Positions 21,501 through 32,947 are shown, numbered from the stretch's first letter. The stretch is DNA of 64,000 bases from Oikopleura dioica (GCA_907165135.1 OU015566.1:6866157-6930156); one strand, 5' to 3'. Made by a program: numbers and translations. The notes: a model not told the origin generated them from the sequence alone.

Positions 21501-24278
21501 TTAATTACTTCTCTATTTTCCTCTTAGTCGAAAGAATAGAAAGCGTGAGATGCTAATTCACTTTCTTACCACTTATTTTGGCACTTATGATTACTGTAAA
21601 CTTGGTCTCATTGCGTTGAAAAATGAACTCGCCCACCGCACCCACGAACCGCCGAGCAATTTCTTTTGGTCGCACTAACATCTGTTTAGAAGTGCGTCAA
21701 CGCATTTCACTAATAATACAGAAACACATCTTCGTGAAAAGCTCAAGGAGTACTCTTGACAATATACTCTTTAGAAAAGCAAAAACAGCGGCCGACAAGA
21801 TTGCAGCGCTGTATCAGAGCTACAGTGGTCCAGTGAACACGATCGCGCGAAACCCATTGTACCCGAAAATGTTCCTGACCGTCGGCGAGTGGACCAACAG
21901 AATCTGGTCAGAGGATATCAGAGAGTCTGCTATCATCACAATGAAAAATTCCAGGCACGGGGGATTTTCTCAGCGGCTCAGATCTAGAATTCTCTAGGTA
22001 CTATTTCGCAGCACCTTAACTTTAAAACTAATTCTTCTTACATATACCGCGATTGGCATTTCTGACTGACTGATTCTGATTTTCGAGTGAAATAGCTAAT
22101 CAACCAATTAAAATTTGACTCTAGTGTCTCTTCTTTGAGAGTTCCGTCAAACCAGTGACGCCTACGCAATCTACGTTACAAATCTCCTATGTTTTTAGCA
22201 TGGAGAATTGTAACGTCAATGTGCATCTTTCAAAAATCAGTCAGTCAGGACTGCCAATCGCGGTAATTTAATAGCGGAGAAATCTACGCAGAAATCACTA
22301 AAATTGTAGGCACGGTTTTAGTGAGTCACTGTAGCTAAAAAAAGAGGTTAGTTTCTTTAGTTAACTAATCCTGGCAGAACGCTTTTCCGGCACCCTCAAT
22401 CATATGGACTCTGTAATATGCGAATGGGGCCCAAGAAAGCGATAGTAATCCGGCTCAAAATCGAAGGTTGAAATGACTTGGCGGTGATTTCATCTCTTTC
22501 TCGAGTCCGACCGGACAATCGCAACTTCAAATCCCCCTGAAAAGACACCACACTGCTGCTGCTCGCTGGTCACCAACTCGGCCAGCTGTGTTCTTTACGG
22601 CGAAATCGGACGGAAGTATAGATATTTGGGACTTGATGGTGAAACAGGCGCAACCAACTTTGAACATTAACGTCAGCGACGCACCTCTTTGCTCGATGCG
22701 AGTGACAGGCAATGGGGTCATCAGCATAATAAGCGAAATGATTGTAGAAGTCCGCTGTATTAGCTATTAGGGCGTGGAATTTTCTAAAACTTAAAGACCA
22801 TTTCATTCCATAATTATTGAATTTAAGATTCAACTAATTTCTTAGCTGTATCAAAATGGAACTGATCAATAATTAGCTAGAATTGAACCTTCGTAAATTG
22901 ATAATTAACAAATTTATAATCAAAATAAACCGTAAAAAACCCTTGTTTATATTAACGCCAAATATATTGATCCTGAGCTACGTTTTTTGATTGCGCTTTT
23001 GATGACCTTTTGAAAAGATAACGGTAATCTTGTAGCTGCAGGAGATCGAAATGGCAACGTGACACTTCTTAGTCTCAACGATGCCCTTACTGAGGTACGT
23101 ACCCTTAAGGATATAGCCGTTCTCAAGGCACTTTCGTAGCGCTAAAAGGGGACGATAAAATTTTTTCATTTCAAAAGGAACCCTACCTAAAATTGCCTAA
23201 GAAACCCGATTCTAGTGTTCTTTTTAATTTTTTCATGGAAAAATTTCTCTCTAGAGCAATTTTAAATCTTACGATCACTTTTTCTCGAAAATTTTCCATT
23301 AAATCGGTCGAGTTTTTTGATAAATTAAAAATTTGGACCTTTCTCTACATTCCCAGGGTCTAAAGTTTAATAGATTCCAATTATTTATGATTCTAGAGCC
23401 ATTTTTATGAGGCTTACTTGAATAAGCCGAAGCGTCAGACAACGCTCTGGTTTGCTGCGCTGAGCGCCCTCCTCCATCGCGCGGTGAGGCGCGCATGTGA
23501 AAGACCACGCTGATTGGTCGAGCGCCCTGAACGCAGCATTTATGAAAAACAAAAGCCAAAAAGAAGAAGACGCTAGAATAAAAATTTGCTCGGGTTTTGA
23601 AATTTTGAGGCCCTAAGAAGGTAGATAAGCAGTTATTTATAATAATACACGGTTTAGTTTTAGCGATTTAATTGTAAAATTTCGAGAAAAAGTGATCGTA
23701 AGATTTCAAATCGCTCTAGAGAGAAATTTTCTTTGAAAAAAATTTTTAAAAACATCAAAATCGAATTCTAGACATAATTTTAGGTAGGACCTGTCTTGAA
23801 ATGATAAAATTTTATCGCCCCATTTCGGCGCTACGAAAGTGCCTTGAGAACGGCTATATCCTTAATCAAATTTCAAATTTCTAACAATGCTTTCAGCTTC
23901 AAAAAGACGAGAAATCGTTCTGCAACTTCCTCTTTGAGAGAGAAACTCGACGAGAGAAAGTACTCGAAGCTAGGAATCGTGAACTTCGACTAAAGGAAAA
24001 GTAAGTTGACACCTTTAACGCCACTTGGGAAAACCCTTCAAGCTACCGTAAATAACACTTTTCCTCTAAGGCAAAAGAATAAGCCAAAAATGGTGGAGGA
24101 AGAAGCTCCCGAAGAGCCTGCGGATGATCCATTAACTGATATCGCAGACGAATTAAGCAGAACCCTCGATGCGGAGAAGAAGAAACACACTCTTCTGGAA
24201 CGCCAGTTCACCTTCGAACTCGACCAGCCAGCCAGCGAGGACGAGGAAGAAGAAGAGCAAGCCGAAAAAGCCGAGTAA
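15516..24278 (+). CDS. DNAI2: Dynein axonemal intermediate chain 2 (outer arm, ciliary)
   Basis: WD-repeat intermediate chain of the outer dynein arm of motile cilia. Fifteen exons join in frame: 15516-15577, 16199-16253, 16454-16554, 18635-18734, 18841-18977, 19722-19868, 19969-20020, 20498-20698, 20859-20983, 21099-21194, 21775-21954, 22545-22708, 23018-23094, 23897-24000, 24071-24278. Family marks include [17 protein letters not shown] at the start, [112 protein letters not shown] and an acidic C-terminus ending EEEQAEKAE. Introns at 21955 and 22709 begin GC; gap-free alignment to the human protein requires this. Introns 3, 5, 11 and 13 are enlarged by mobile elements. Confidence 0.93.
15885..15933. 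mobile_element. Tiny TTAA-flanked hairpin element
   Basis: GGGTGTCAACA and its reverse complement TGTTGACACCC bracket 19 nt, and the 41-bp unit is flanked on both sides by TTAA. This is the layout of a minimal TTAA-targeting inverted-repeat element or its remnant. A further half copy (GTTGACACCCTTAAAAATG) occurs at about 16394. Confidence 0.5.
16597..17933. mobile_element. Mutator-like (MULE-type) non-autonomous element in DNAI2 intron 3
   Basis: Terminal inverted repeats of about 125 bp, essentially identical, start GGCTGCTCCCGCATTTCCCA and end with the reverse complement at 17933. A perfect 9-bp target-site duplication TAACTGAAT flanks it (16588-16596 and 17934-17942). Long TIRs with a 9-bp duplication fit the Mutator superfamily. 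The TIRs are themselves built from repeated ATCCTGNATTTC units. No transposase is visible in the 1337 bp, so it is non-autonomous. A second element is nested within it at 17000-17354. Confidence 0.85.
17000..17354. mobile_element. Nested inverted-repeat element inside the MULE-type element
   Basis: Inverted repeats of about 95 bp (left about 17001-17110, right about 17265-17354) are nearly perfect; the core AAGCTAGGAAGTGACAGCGT matches its reverse complement near 17316-17335. TTTTAATT occurs directly outside both ends (16992-16999 and 17355-17362), an 8-bp target-site duplication as in hAT- or Mutator-type insertions. The centre contains CCAATAAGATTGCCGTATAA, which recurs in diverged form at 18391. 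It inserted after the outer element did. Confidence 0.75.
19476..19668. mobile_element. Palindromic MITE-like element in DNAI2 intron 5
   Basis: A 193-bp near-complete palindrome: CATTTAACTTCTGGACATTT at the left mirrors AAATGTCCATAAGTTAAATG at the right, and the inner arms contain GACCAATCAG and GCTGGATGGAAAAATTC with their complements. There is no coding potential, and the target duplication is unclear. Confidence 0.7.
22047..22263. mobile_element. Tc1/mariner-type MITE in DNAI2 intron 11
   Basis: Termini CCGCGATTGGCATTTCTGAC and its imperfect reverse complement (GTCAGGACTGCCAATCGCGG) bound 217 bp, with TA directly outside each end (22045-22046 and 22264-22265). The TA duplication and short size fit a Tc1/mariner-type MITE. 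No open frame. Confidence 0.7.
23105..23865. mobile_element. TTAA-flanked foldback element in DNAI2 intron 13
   Basis: GGATATAGCCGTTCTCAAGG at 23109 and its reverse complement ending at 23861 are each directly flanked by TTAA. Inverted similarity continues inward for about 190 nt per arm, with mismatches. A TTAA target suggests the piggyBac-like class. The centre (23430-23560) is a GC-rich 130-bp block unlike its surroundings. Confidence 0.75.
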
Positions 24279-26808
24279 AAAGCAAAGAAAAAAGCCATAT
24301 TTTGAGATTTGAAATATGAAAGACTGTACATTCGCTCCATCGCTGTAAATTTTAAGTAATAAATGTATATTTTATCAAGAAAAAGAAAGGAGAATTACGA
24401 AAAAGTTCTAAAACGCTCGAGATTCTTTTTTCCTCGCCTTGCAAAAATTTATGCAGCGCGTGCCAAAGAATGGAGAGCTTTCACCTCGGAGGCTTTTTTA
24501 TTTAGAAATTCAGGAGTACTTTATTTTCTAGGTCAAAAACGGGAATAATTGATCAAGATGTACAAAAGAAACTTGAAAAAATAATGGCTGAGGGAGCTAT
24601 TTTCATCGATAAATCCTGTTATTGATAACTAAAAATACGTTGTTTTCCGCGATGTTTCGATTAATTATTAATTGCAGCAGCAGGTAATTAGCTTTGTTGA
24701 ACATATTGAAACGAAATTAATAACAGTGATAAAGGCAATTGCAAAATCACAATCGTGATTCTTCGAATGCTCTTTTTTCTTTTTGTTTTCCAGTTCCAAG
24801 TTCCAAGTTGGCAGGACAAATAGAATTAGGTATTAAGAGCTTTTTAGTTCCAATGATCATCTTTTACTAGTAGAGAGGATGGCTGCTATTGTTAGTAAAA
24901 CTCGTACTACGAAGAGCGAGCCAATGGTGGAGCTCCATATTTGCTCCCCTGGTCGCTTTCGATGGAGGAGGAGGTGGAGGAAAAGCGCCACGGGCAGAGC
25001 GCGGCGCTCGCCTGACGCTGAATGCGCTGATTGGGCCCAGTACCCGAATTCTCCAGCAGCGAAATAATCGCATAAGGGATGAGACCTACCAGCACCACTC
25101 ACGCCAGCCACTTCACGTTGCACGACTAAGTCAATAGTGTCTTAAATCTCGAGTCCGCATTGCAATAAAGCACTCTATCTGGAGATTATAAACGACGACC
25201 AACTCTCTAATTAAGCTATTCTGACTATTTATAAACCACTACTTTATAAACCAGTCTAATTATTAGACTCTATTTAGACTCTAATAGCCATTTTTCACTT
25301 TTCAAAGTAATTTGAAAACAGAAGATTAAACAGGAGGAAGGTCCTTAAAATTAACCTTACAAATGTATGAGCAAAGAAAATAATCCGCCAAAAATAAACA
25401 GTTTCTATCAAGGCTAGCGCACTTTTTTACGCGAAAATCACAGTCTTAAAAAGAAATAGCGCGGTAGAATAGCAATTAAAAAACTGCAAAAATGAAAATT
25501 AAAAAAAAATGCTCAAATATTTCTGAATAAAAAAATATTTTTCATCAAATCGATAATTTTTAAATGGAAGAAAATCAAGGAAGAGAATCAGCCATGCTCC
25601 GATTTTTGAACTTACGCCTTCTTTTTTCATAAAAACGGCTAGTTTTTCATTGAAAGAACAGAAAAAATAATTGAAAGAGAGCAGGATAACAGCTTTGTAT
25701 GACCATAAGTCTAATTTTCAAATTGACCTGAGATAGTAAGGGCGCATACTTATCACATTTTAATGCCCCTTTGATGTTACCATCGAATACAGATGGTACA
25801 AGCTTCTAAAACTAGTTGACATGTTCTAGATCTCGATCAGGGCTCCCCGGCGCTGGCTCTTTGGCGCCCTCCGAGTAAGCGCGAGTCGCTTCTCTTTCTC
25901 TGACTTGGTACTGCTGAGCTCCAACACTTAACCCTTATTGCGCCCTTCAGAGATTGAAAAAAAGAAAGAGCTTTCTGAAATAACGAAGATCCGCCTTTTT
26001 CAAACACTGAAGATCATAAATTGACGAATTAAGGAACTCCGATAATTTGTTAGATTTTGCGTCAAAAAGAGATTAAAAAGAAAACGACTGAATTTTAAAA
26101 AGGTATTTATTCAAACAAAAAAGACCTTCGCTAGACCCCATAAAAACACCTATAAACAGGTCCTGAAGAACATTTGTGTAGTAAAAATGCATCATTGCTG
26201 TTGTTTATTAGATAAAGCCCCTTATCTTCGTTTTGAGCCGACTGTAACTCATCACGTTACTGCGATAAGCAGCTCGAATGTTTCTAAAATCATCGTAGGA
26301 AACAACCCATTTTTCTAAATAACAAAAAAATATTTCTAAAAAGAGCTCGCACTACCTCATCTTTTCAACCCTAAAATATTCACTGTAGCAACCCTTATTC
26401 AAAAATACATCACGTCAGACGAAAGCTTCTAAAAATACATTTCGCTAAAAAATATTCTACGCTCCAAAGCTGCAACACAGTTGTTGAGACTTCCTGATTA
26501 AAAGTGCACGTTTAAACTTCTTCCTGGTTGCTGTAGTAAACAATAAATTACGTTGACAATGTCTTGTTCAGCAATTCTAAAGGGCGCACCAGTAGTTGAC
26601 CCATAATAGATAAGAATATTGTTCGGGTTATTTTGAATACCGCAGAATGAATTTCAACTCGGTCGGTTTCAAACTTTCGAGGAAGAAATATTTCAATAGA
26701 CATGTCACATGTACTTCAATTAATCTCGACCTCAAAGATATTTTCAAAATAAATCGTCCTTGACATAAATTGATAAAAACCATTTTAGCAGGAAAAAAAA
26801 TATAAAAA
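24279..26808. other. Gene-poor interval with one GC-rich island
   Basis: No gene that I can support in 2.5 kb. Most of it is AT-rich. A GC-rich stretch at about 24900-25110 is open in several frames on both strands at once, which is what high GC does by chance; none shows a domain, start context or splice partner that I trust. The strand switch is plus to plus, so the upstream control region of the 26809 gene should lie at the right end. Confidence 0.45.
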
Positions 26809-29424
26809 ATGAAAATTTCAACGTTGATGTCCGCGACAGTAGCCGCCCAAGAAGGATGTTTGATCATGGAAGAAGCTGCCAATGGATGGAAATCTTTGAC
26901 CTCGCCAGATTATCCTAAAAAGTTCAACCCCAACGCTGAATGTGTTTACAGGTAATTACAGTAATGAGCTCACGGGTGGGGCGACGGAATGTAGAACGCG
27001 TTTTGGTGGGTTAAATTGGTCGGAATTCTTCTCCATAACGGGCAAAAAGGAGGTTAAAAAAGGAGATAAAGCTTCATTTAAGGCGATCAGAAAATATAAA
27101 TATTTGAAACTTAGATTCTTTAGATCCAAAAATAGGGGTTATAAAGGGCGTTTTTATTGTTCAAAATTTTCGTTTTTTCACTCTTGCCGCGTCAACAAGT
27201 AATTAAGGGGATCGCTTAATATATAATCGTTGATGCTGGGAAACTTCTAAGAGCTTCAAATACTGGATTTTCTTAGAGCAAGCTCAAATAATTATAAACT
27301 GTGTCTTGTGACGCTTGTTGTTTGATTCAACAAAGTCTAAATCATCAGCCAACCTCTGCGAATAAATATTTAACTGGCGTTAGTTCCTCAGTCCAAACAG
27401 CCCTTCCCAAATCCTCCTTTATTCGAGCATCTTCTGACTCAATCAATGTTTCGCCATGTTTTGTGAAAAGCGGTCGAAAATAAAAGAATTTCTAAAATTT
27501 AAACTTTCACTCTTTTTTAGAATCACGGCGCCAGAAAATGAAAGAATCGAACTCGAATTTGTCGATTTCTTGCTTTTCAACAACCAAATCGAAGATTGCG
27601 CTGCACAAAGTTTGACCATTAGAGATCCTCTTTCTGATTCTCCGATTGGCAAATACTGTGGAAACACGAAGCCACCAAATTACACAACAATGGGCAACTC
27701 CTTGTTTATGGTTTTGGACTCGAATACAGATGGCGAATACAAGGTAAAAGGAATCTTAAAGAAGGAACTTTTCAAATCGTCATTAAGGGTTTCCACATCA
27801 AATACCGAATCCACGGTTCTTCCCCCAAAATGGCCGTCGAAGCCGCCGCCAGCGAAAACCCCCGACAAAAACTCTCCAAGGGAGGCAACATGAAGAGCCA
27901 GCGCGAGGCACGTCCCGGCGAGTTCGGTGCCAAGGTCCTCGCCGCCGCGAAGCACCTTTCGCTGAAGAACGCCGCCGCCGCTGCTTCCGAAAAAGGTGAA
28001 ATTGAAGCGCAGCTTCTCACTCAGGCTAGTGGCTTGACATTTCCATTTTCGAAAGGGCTGTGGCAACTTGCTGACCCCAAGTGGGGCGGCACGAATGCGC
28101 AAGTGCCCACGTAATACTGTAAACCGAAAGTGGCTACCGATGGAGTCACCTTTTTCGATGACCTTTAGGGTCTCATCCCGCTGTAGATTATGAAATTAGC
28201 GCACTGAGACGTAATCCCTTCAGCACTTTCTAGTGATTTCTAGGAAAAAAAAGATGACGCTTTGCTTGATTTTTTACAGCTTTATAAATAGTTGCATGAC
28301 TCGTAAAAATAAAGATCCGAGAAAATCTAAAATGGAAAATGAAAAACAAAAAATGATAAGCCTCGACAGAATGAGGTAAACCACCGACGTCGTCGTCAGG
28401 TGAACCGAGGATATGGCGGTCCACGCGGTCGCGACTACAACGACTATCAATACGGTTCTACCCCTTACGGTACAATCAGACTCACGAAAATATATTACTC
28501 TTTGTCGGTGGTTTTTATTTTTGATCGCGGTCGACGAATTCGTCTCGCGAAACAACAAATTTTGAAACATTTCAAATTTACTGATCGAATTTCGGGATCA
28601 AAGGAGATTTTCCTTTCCCATTTCTTGTGATTACTACTCGTTCCCAATCGGTGTGTTCAACCCCTGCTTGCTTTCGCTTTTCTCCCCGCTTAACCCCAAC
28701 CCTAGGCGGTCGAGGTGGAAGACCAGCTGCTCCATCGGGCCCCAAATGCCGACCCGGCTTCCCCTGCCCCGGCACCGAATATAACCCCGATACCGCTACC
28801 TCAAGCTCTACCAAACGCGAGATCAGATGCGTCGGCGCCAATTGCAAGAAGGCTGGGGTAAGTGTAAGAATCAATCACATTTGCAGTCCGTACAAGTATC
28901 ACGGTTGTGAATCAGAGCACATGAAATTCACTTCCTTTGAGTTTGAGATTTTATTTTTCCTCTTTTCAATTGAATATCATGCTCTCACGCGCTTATCATT
29001 ATTCTAAACAATATCCTAGTCTGGAGGTAACTCCAACTTGATCCACGGATTCGTCTGGGTCATTGTCATCGGCGTCTTTGGTGCTATTGGTTGGTACATC
29101 TACAAGACCTACTTCATGGAAGACGAAGAGGCCAAGAAGAAGGCAGAGGAGGATGAAAAGAGACGAGAAGCCGAGGGAAATATTGGCGCTGCTACTTTAG
29201 GAATGGTTACCTTTTCTTCATAACAAAAAATTACAAGCTTTTTCTTATGAAAAAAAAAGATCTTTTTTCGAAGAGATTTTTCACTCGTTTTTTGTGGACA
29301 GCTTTTTAAAGGTAACCCAGCTGCAGCACGCGGCATCGGAGGTGCTCCAGCCAAAGGCTTCGACGCTCCACCACGATACGAGTCATGGCAGGACCATGCG
29401 CAGCCCATCAGCGAGGCCAAGTAA
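26809..29424 (+). CDS. CUB-domain single-pass membrane protein with PPxY tail
   Basis: Exons: 26809-26951, 27521-27743, 27788-28102, 28370-28469, 28706-28857, 29020-29200, 29312-29424. A short hydrophobic start (MKISTLMSATVAAQ) is a plausible signal peptide. A CUB domain follows: SPDYPKKFNPNAECVYR, a FVDFLL core strand, IGKYCGNTKPP and GFHIKYRIHG. Then come an Ala/Lys-rich region, RRRR near the start of exon 4 (possible proprotein-convertase site), a Gly/Tyr-rich stretch, four cysteines, a transmembrane helix (LIHGFVWVIVIGVFGAIGWY), a highly charged juxtamembrane helix and a cytoplasmic DAPPRYESW that contains a PPxY motif. The last intron must start with GA. The joint from exon 3 to 4 is inferred from phase. 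Ligand unknown; PPxY motifs often recruit WW-domain ubiquitin ligases. Confidence 0.75.
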
Positions 29425-29942
29425 AAACGCTTTTTGGACCAACGATGCATTTTCACACACAACCGTGCAGCCCCCCAAAATGTGACCTCAAGATGGACTT
29501 GCTTGATTTCATCCCCCCTGTACTATAAAACCTACCTTTCTAACAGTCGACAACACTAACACAAAACAACACAAATATGCGGCAGTTTTTACCAATATCA
29601 AAAGTAGCGTCACCAGGAAAAACTTGAAAATGAGCGAAAATAATTCACGATTACGGCATTTTTCCCGTTGATTTCTGTAGTTATGCCGTAAAGTGATGCT
29701 CAAAACCTACCCGGTGGCGCTAGAAAATGCCAATACAGTCAAGAGACAACTGATTCTGACTACTGACCACTGTAAATTTATCCAATGGAGTAAAAACGTC
29801 ACTTCTGCCATCTTTCATCATCTTATAATTTGTCAAAAATAAATAAGAAAACAACTGAAAGAATCGTCTTGTTCTCGTTTATTTTGCCTAAGGAAGTGAA
29901 GGTCCCGCAGGAACTTACAGGAAGAATTTTTTGTCTAAAAGG

Positions 29943-30739
29943 TCAGAGCTCGTCGTTCAGCTTTGCATTCGCGTTTTTGAGAATTTCCTTTGTTTTGTCA
30001 TTTCTGGTCATCCTCTCGCAAGTGACCCCGTTGCCTGCTGGAAGATTTGGGTCCACGCCGTTGTCCAAAAAAGACTTTAGAACGGATAAACAAGTGCGTC
30101 TAAAACCAAACAGGGACATGCAATAATATGGTTATCCGTGTACCGATCCTTGTACAGTTTGAGAGTGGCGTTCTTCACCTCCCCAGCAGGCCCTATGAAA
30201 AGGAGCGTAACCGTCTTTGTGTTCAGTTCCGCTGATTGGAACTCCATGATCCAATAATGCCTTTACTTTTCAAGATTTTTTTAAGTGGACACGTCACAAA
30301 GATGTTACCAATTTAACGCCCAATTAGTAGAAACCCTTTCCTAGTTCTGCTCTGCCCTGGAAAGCCGCTCCATGCATAGGCGTATAACCATCCATTTCGG
30401 GTACAGTAACATCCGCTCCCAATTCAAGCAGGGCCTTGGCGACTTCCAAATGACCGCCCAAGCAGGATGCCATCAGGGGCGATTGAAGACTACCCAGCAT
30501 TTGCTCGTTGATGTCTTGTCCAGCAGCGATGAGTTCTGGAAGTTGCCCTTATGGTAGCTGAAGATGTTTGCTGACCTCACCTCTTACTTTCGCAGCGTCA
30601 TTCTCCATCACTGCTTTGAAAATTGGCTTGTTTGCGGCGACGAGACTTTTTAAACGATCAACAAAAGCCTTTCAAAAACAATACGGCCCTTGATTTTGTC
30701 TGAACTGAACCTGGACATCAATACTGCAACTTTCACCAT
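29943..30739 (-). CDS. Ankyrin-repeat protein
   Basis: The minus-strand gene begins at ATG 30739 (MVKVA). Exons then encode FVDRLKSLVAANKPIFKAVM, ENDAAKVRGQLPELIAAGQD, LMASCLGGHLEVAKALLELG, DGYTPMHGAAFQGRAEL, KALLDHGVP, HKDGYAPFHRACWGGEERH and FLDNGVDPNLPAGNGVTCER, ending NDEL and TGA at 29943. Four ankyrin units are clear, with the TPMHGA and APFHRAC helices. About 215 residues, no signal or membrane segment; a soluble protein-interaction scaffold. One intron (after RAEL, near 30345) needs a GA donor. The DGYTPMHGAxFQGRAE wording recalls a family of short ankyrin proteins common in algae and protists; that is from memory. Confidence 0.8.
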
Positions 30740-31089
30740 GGTACTATCTCTGCTTGTCTCTATAGAATTCTAGTGAATAGGAAAACACAGATAGAGCTTT
30801 GGTATGAAATCTGACTCCCTCCGGGCACTTCATCTTGCAGAGTTACTCATTTTTGATGGATTATTTTATGATATGATCTCTTATCATTGATAAGTTATCA
30901 ATAACGATAAATGTAGGTTTCCATACACGTCCGTTCCATCACATTATATATTCTTGTGATTTTTATCATGATCAACTTTCTAAACGCAATTATGCAACCT
31001 GCACGAAATAAGAATAAATACTCAAGAGCTAAGCGCAAACTTGGCAACTTGGCAAGATTTTAGAAATAAATAAATAAAATTAGTTTATT

Positions 31090-31772
31090 CTATTTGGAAT
31101 CAGAGGTTTTTTCAGAAACAGCCAAGCTGGACAATGCTTGTAATTCTTTGTTATAAGCTTCTTGGAAGGCATCAGATTCGATAGTACGTTGGTTTTGTCG
31201 CTTTTTACGTCCCCACATCCACATTCCAACTAAAAATACGATCAAAATGACCTAATTTCGAAATAAGGTTTTTCGATGTAAAATCGTAATTCCTCGGATT
31301 TCGGCGTGACGGAACTGCAAGACAGACCCTGGTCAGTTTCCTTGAAAGGCTCATCTACGCCCACTTACGGATTATAAAAGCAACGGCCCCAAGACCGATA
31401 TTAGCATATCGCCTGACATTCGCGTCCACTTCTGCACCGGCGCCCAGCACGCTCGGCACTTTTAACTTCTCCGACTCGATGTTAGACAATGTCTCTTTCA
31501 ATGCGTTTCGGCGGAGGGCTTGGGATTCGCGAAGGCTGTGTTCGACGTTGTGCTCGAAGTTTTCTTCGAATTTCGCTGTTCCAAGAAATCTAAACTTGTT
31601 TCAACACTCATTGATTAAAATGAATAAATGAGGGTGAAAATTTTCATCTTTATAAGCGCATATCATGCGCCATCCCTCGGGGACGTCTGGTTTGGTGGTC
31701 CAGGACGAGGCATTTAGGAAATCAGTCAAGATAGATCCGGTCAATGAGCTCGAATCTCACTAAAAGAATCAT
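31090..31772 (-). CDS. Small single-pass membrane protein(s), unrecognised
   Basis: Minus-strand coding blocks: about 31740-31665 (DFLNASSWTTKPDVPEGWRM), 31585-31375 (FLGTAKFEENFEHNVEHSLR through VDANVRRYANIGLGAVAFII) and 31246-31090 (VILIVFLVGMWMWGRKKRQN ... ending VSEKTSDSK). The last is a clear hydrophobic helix followed by a basic patch. The blocks are protein-like but I cannot close all splice phases: the segment between 31375 and 31246 has competing frames. An ATG at 31772 lies 4 nt after a CTCAG acceptor and may be a trans-spliced start. It may be one gene or two. Confidence 0.4.
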
Positions 31773-31989
31773 TCTTCTGAGCGAAAAGTCGAAAGGAGGA
31801 AATTTTCTTCCTACGATTTGGTGATTTAGTCCTGGGCAATGCCCATAACTTCAATCGCCCCTATAGAAAAACCCTAAATTGACAAAAGAGCTTCCACCAG
31901 CTCCTGAGGTTCTTCTGGGTTCCCCATACAACGAGGATGAGGATAATAGCTAGTCCGAAGTCCCACGCCTCCCAGAAGTTTTTGATATT

Positions 31990-32837
31990 TTACCTTGGCT
32001 GTTCTTTTGCTTCAGCATAAAATTCTTTCTCCAGGCCTTTCGCTTTGTCCAAAAGTGTTTCTATATTTTCCTCCTCTGGATCTTGCTGTTTTTCTAACTT
32101 GAGGAAAGCCCCATCTCGTTGTCTTTTCACTTCATCAGTTTTCTTTTTGAAATCCCCGCGACGGTACATTTTCAACTTGACATCATAATCAATTCTTCTA
32201 CTTGGATGCGACAGCGTCTTATACGCATCTTTTCTACTGATGGAAATTAATTTATCTCAATAACCACTTCAAGGAAAAAATTGAATTGACCCGTTCCACC
32301 AGTACCCATAATAATCATATTTTGATCTAAAATATCATCGACCTCTTTTTCGCTTTGGGAATTGAGGTTGATTTCTGTCTTCGTGAGTTTGTCGTAAAAC
32401 GCCTCTTCAATCTCAGCATGTGTCGCCGATTCTTTGACCCCGAGGACGGCGTACCACGTGTGTCTTTTTTTAGGTCAAGAGAGATCTTGGAGATGTTTAG
32501 TTTTCTGGTGCTGACGAGTTTAGGAACGATTATAAAAGGATTGAAGTAAAAAATAGAATTCAAAAAAAAAATGAGACTTGTCGAATAACTTTGTTATTCT
32601 TTACTTTGTCATTACGAATGAATCATTAGAAAATATCTTTTTTTAAATAAAATGCAAAATGCACGTGGAATATGCTATGGAAGTACATTACATGATTCCG
32701 AGAATCAATCTGACTACATCTTTTGAATCAACGAAAGAAAAAAACGTCCGGCCTATCCTTAATTCATCATGTCTTCTGTTCAATGTTGCTGCCAAATTTC
32801 GTCGCAGCGCTGAAAACCTCCCGAAGACACGAAGCAT
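31990..32837 (-). CDS. DNAJC4-like J-domain protein lacking HPD, mitochondrial leader
   Basis: Start ATG 32837 gives MLRVFGRFSALRRNLAATLN, a typical mitochondrial presequence. A GA-AG intron then leads to the J-like domain: TWYAVLGVKESATHAEIEEA, FYDKLTKTEINLNSQSEKE, then AYKTLSHPSRRIDYD. Helices I, II and III are recognisable, but the catalytic HPD loop is replaced by a KTEINLNS-type sequence, so it should not stimulate Hsp70 ATPase in the usual way. A charged helix ends KEQPR followed by TAA (31990-31992). The same frame then continues with NIKNFWEAWDFGLAIILILV, a transmembrane helix, up to 31866, matching the TM tail expected of DNAJC4. The exon 2/3 joint is unresolved. Confidence 0.65.
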
Positions 32838-32947
32838 CTAAAATGAAACAATAATATGTAGTGCCAATTCATCTATCGTTGCCTCTGGATTATACTTAAA
32901 TACAAATATATTAGAAATAAATAAGATGTCATATTTTATACATTTCC

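Noticed and set aside
24857-25140. Several overlapping open frames on both strands
   Set aside because: High GC makes many frames open at once; no domain, splice partner or consistent start.
32327-32563. Minus-strand frame beginning NSIFYFNPFIIVPK as the N-terminus of the J-like gene
   Set aside because: It begins with TTG, not ATG, and is out of frame with the J domain; a real ATG with a mitochondrial leader at 32837 joins in phase instead.
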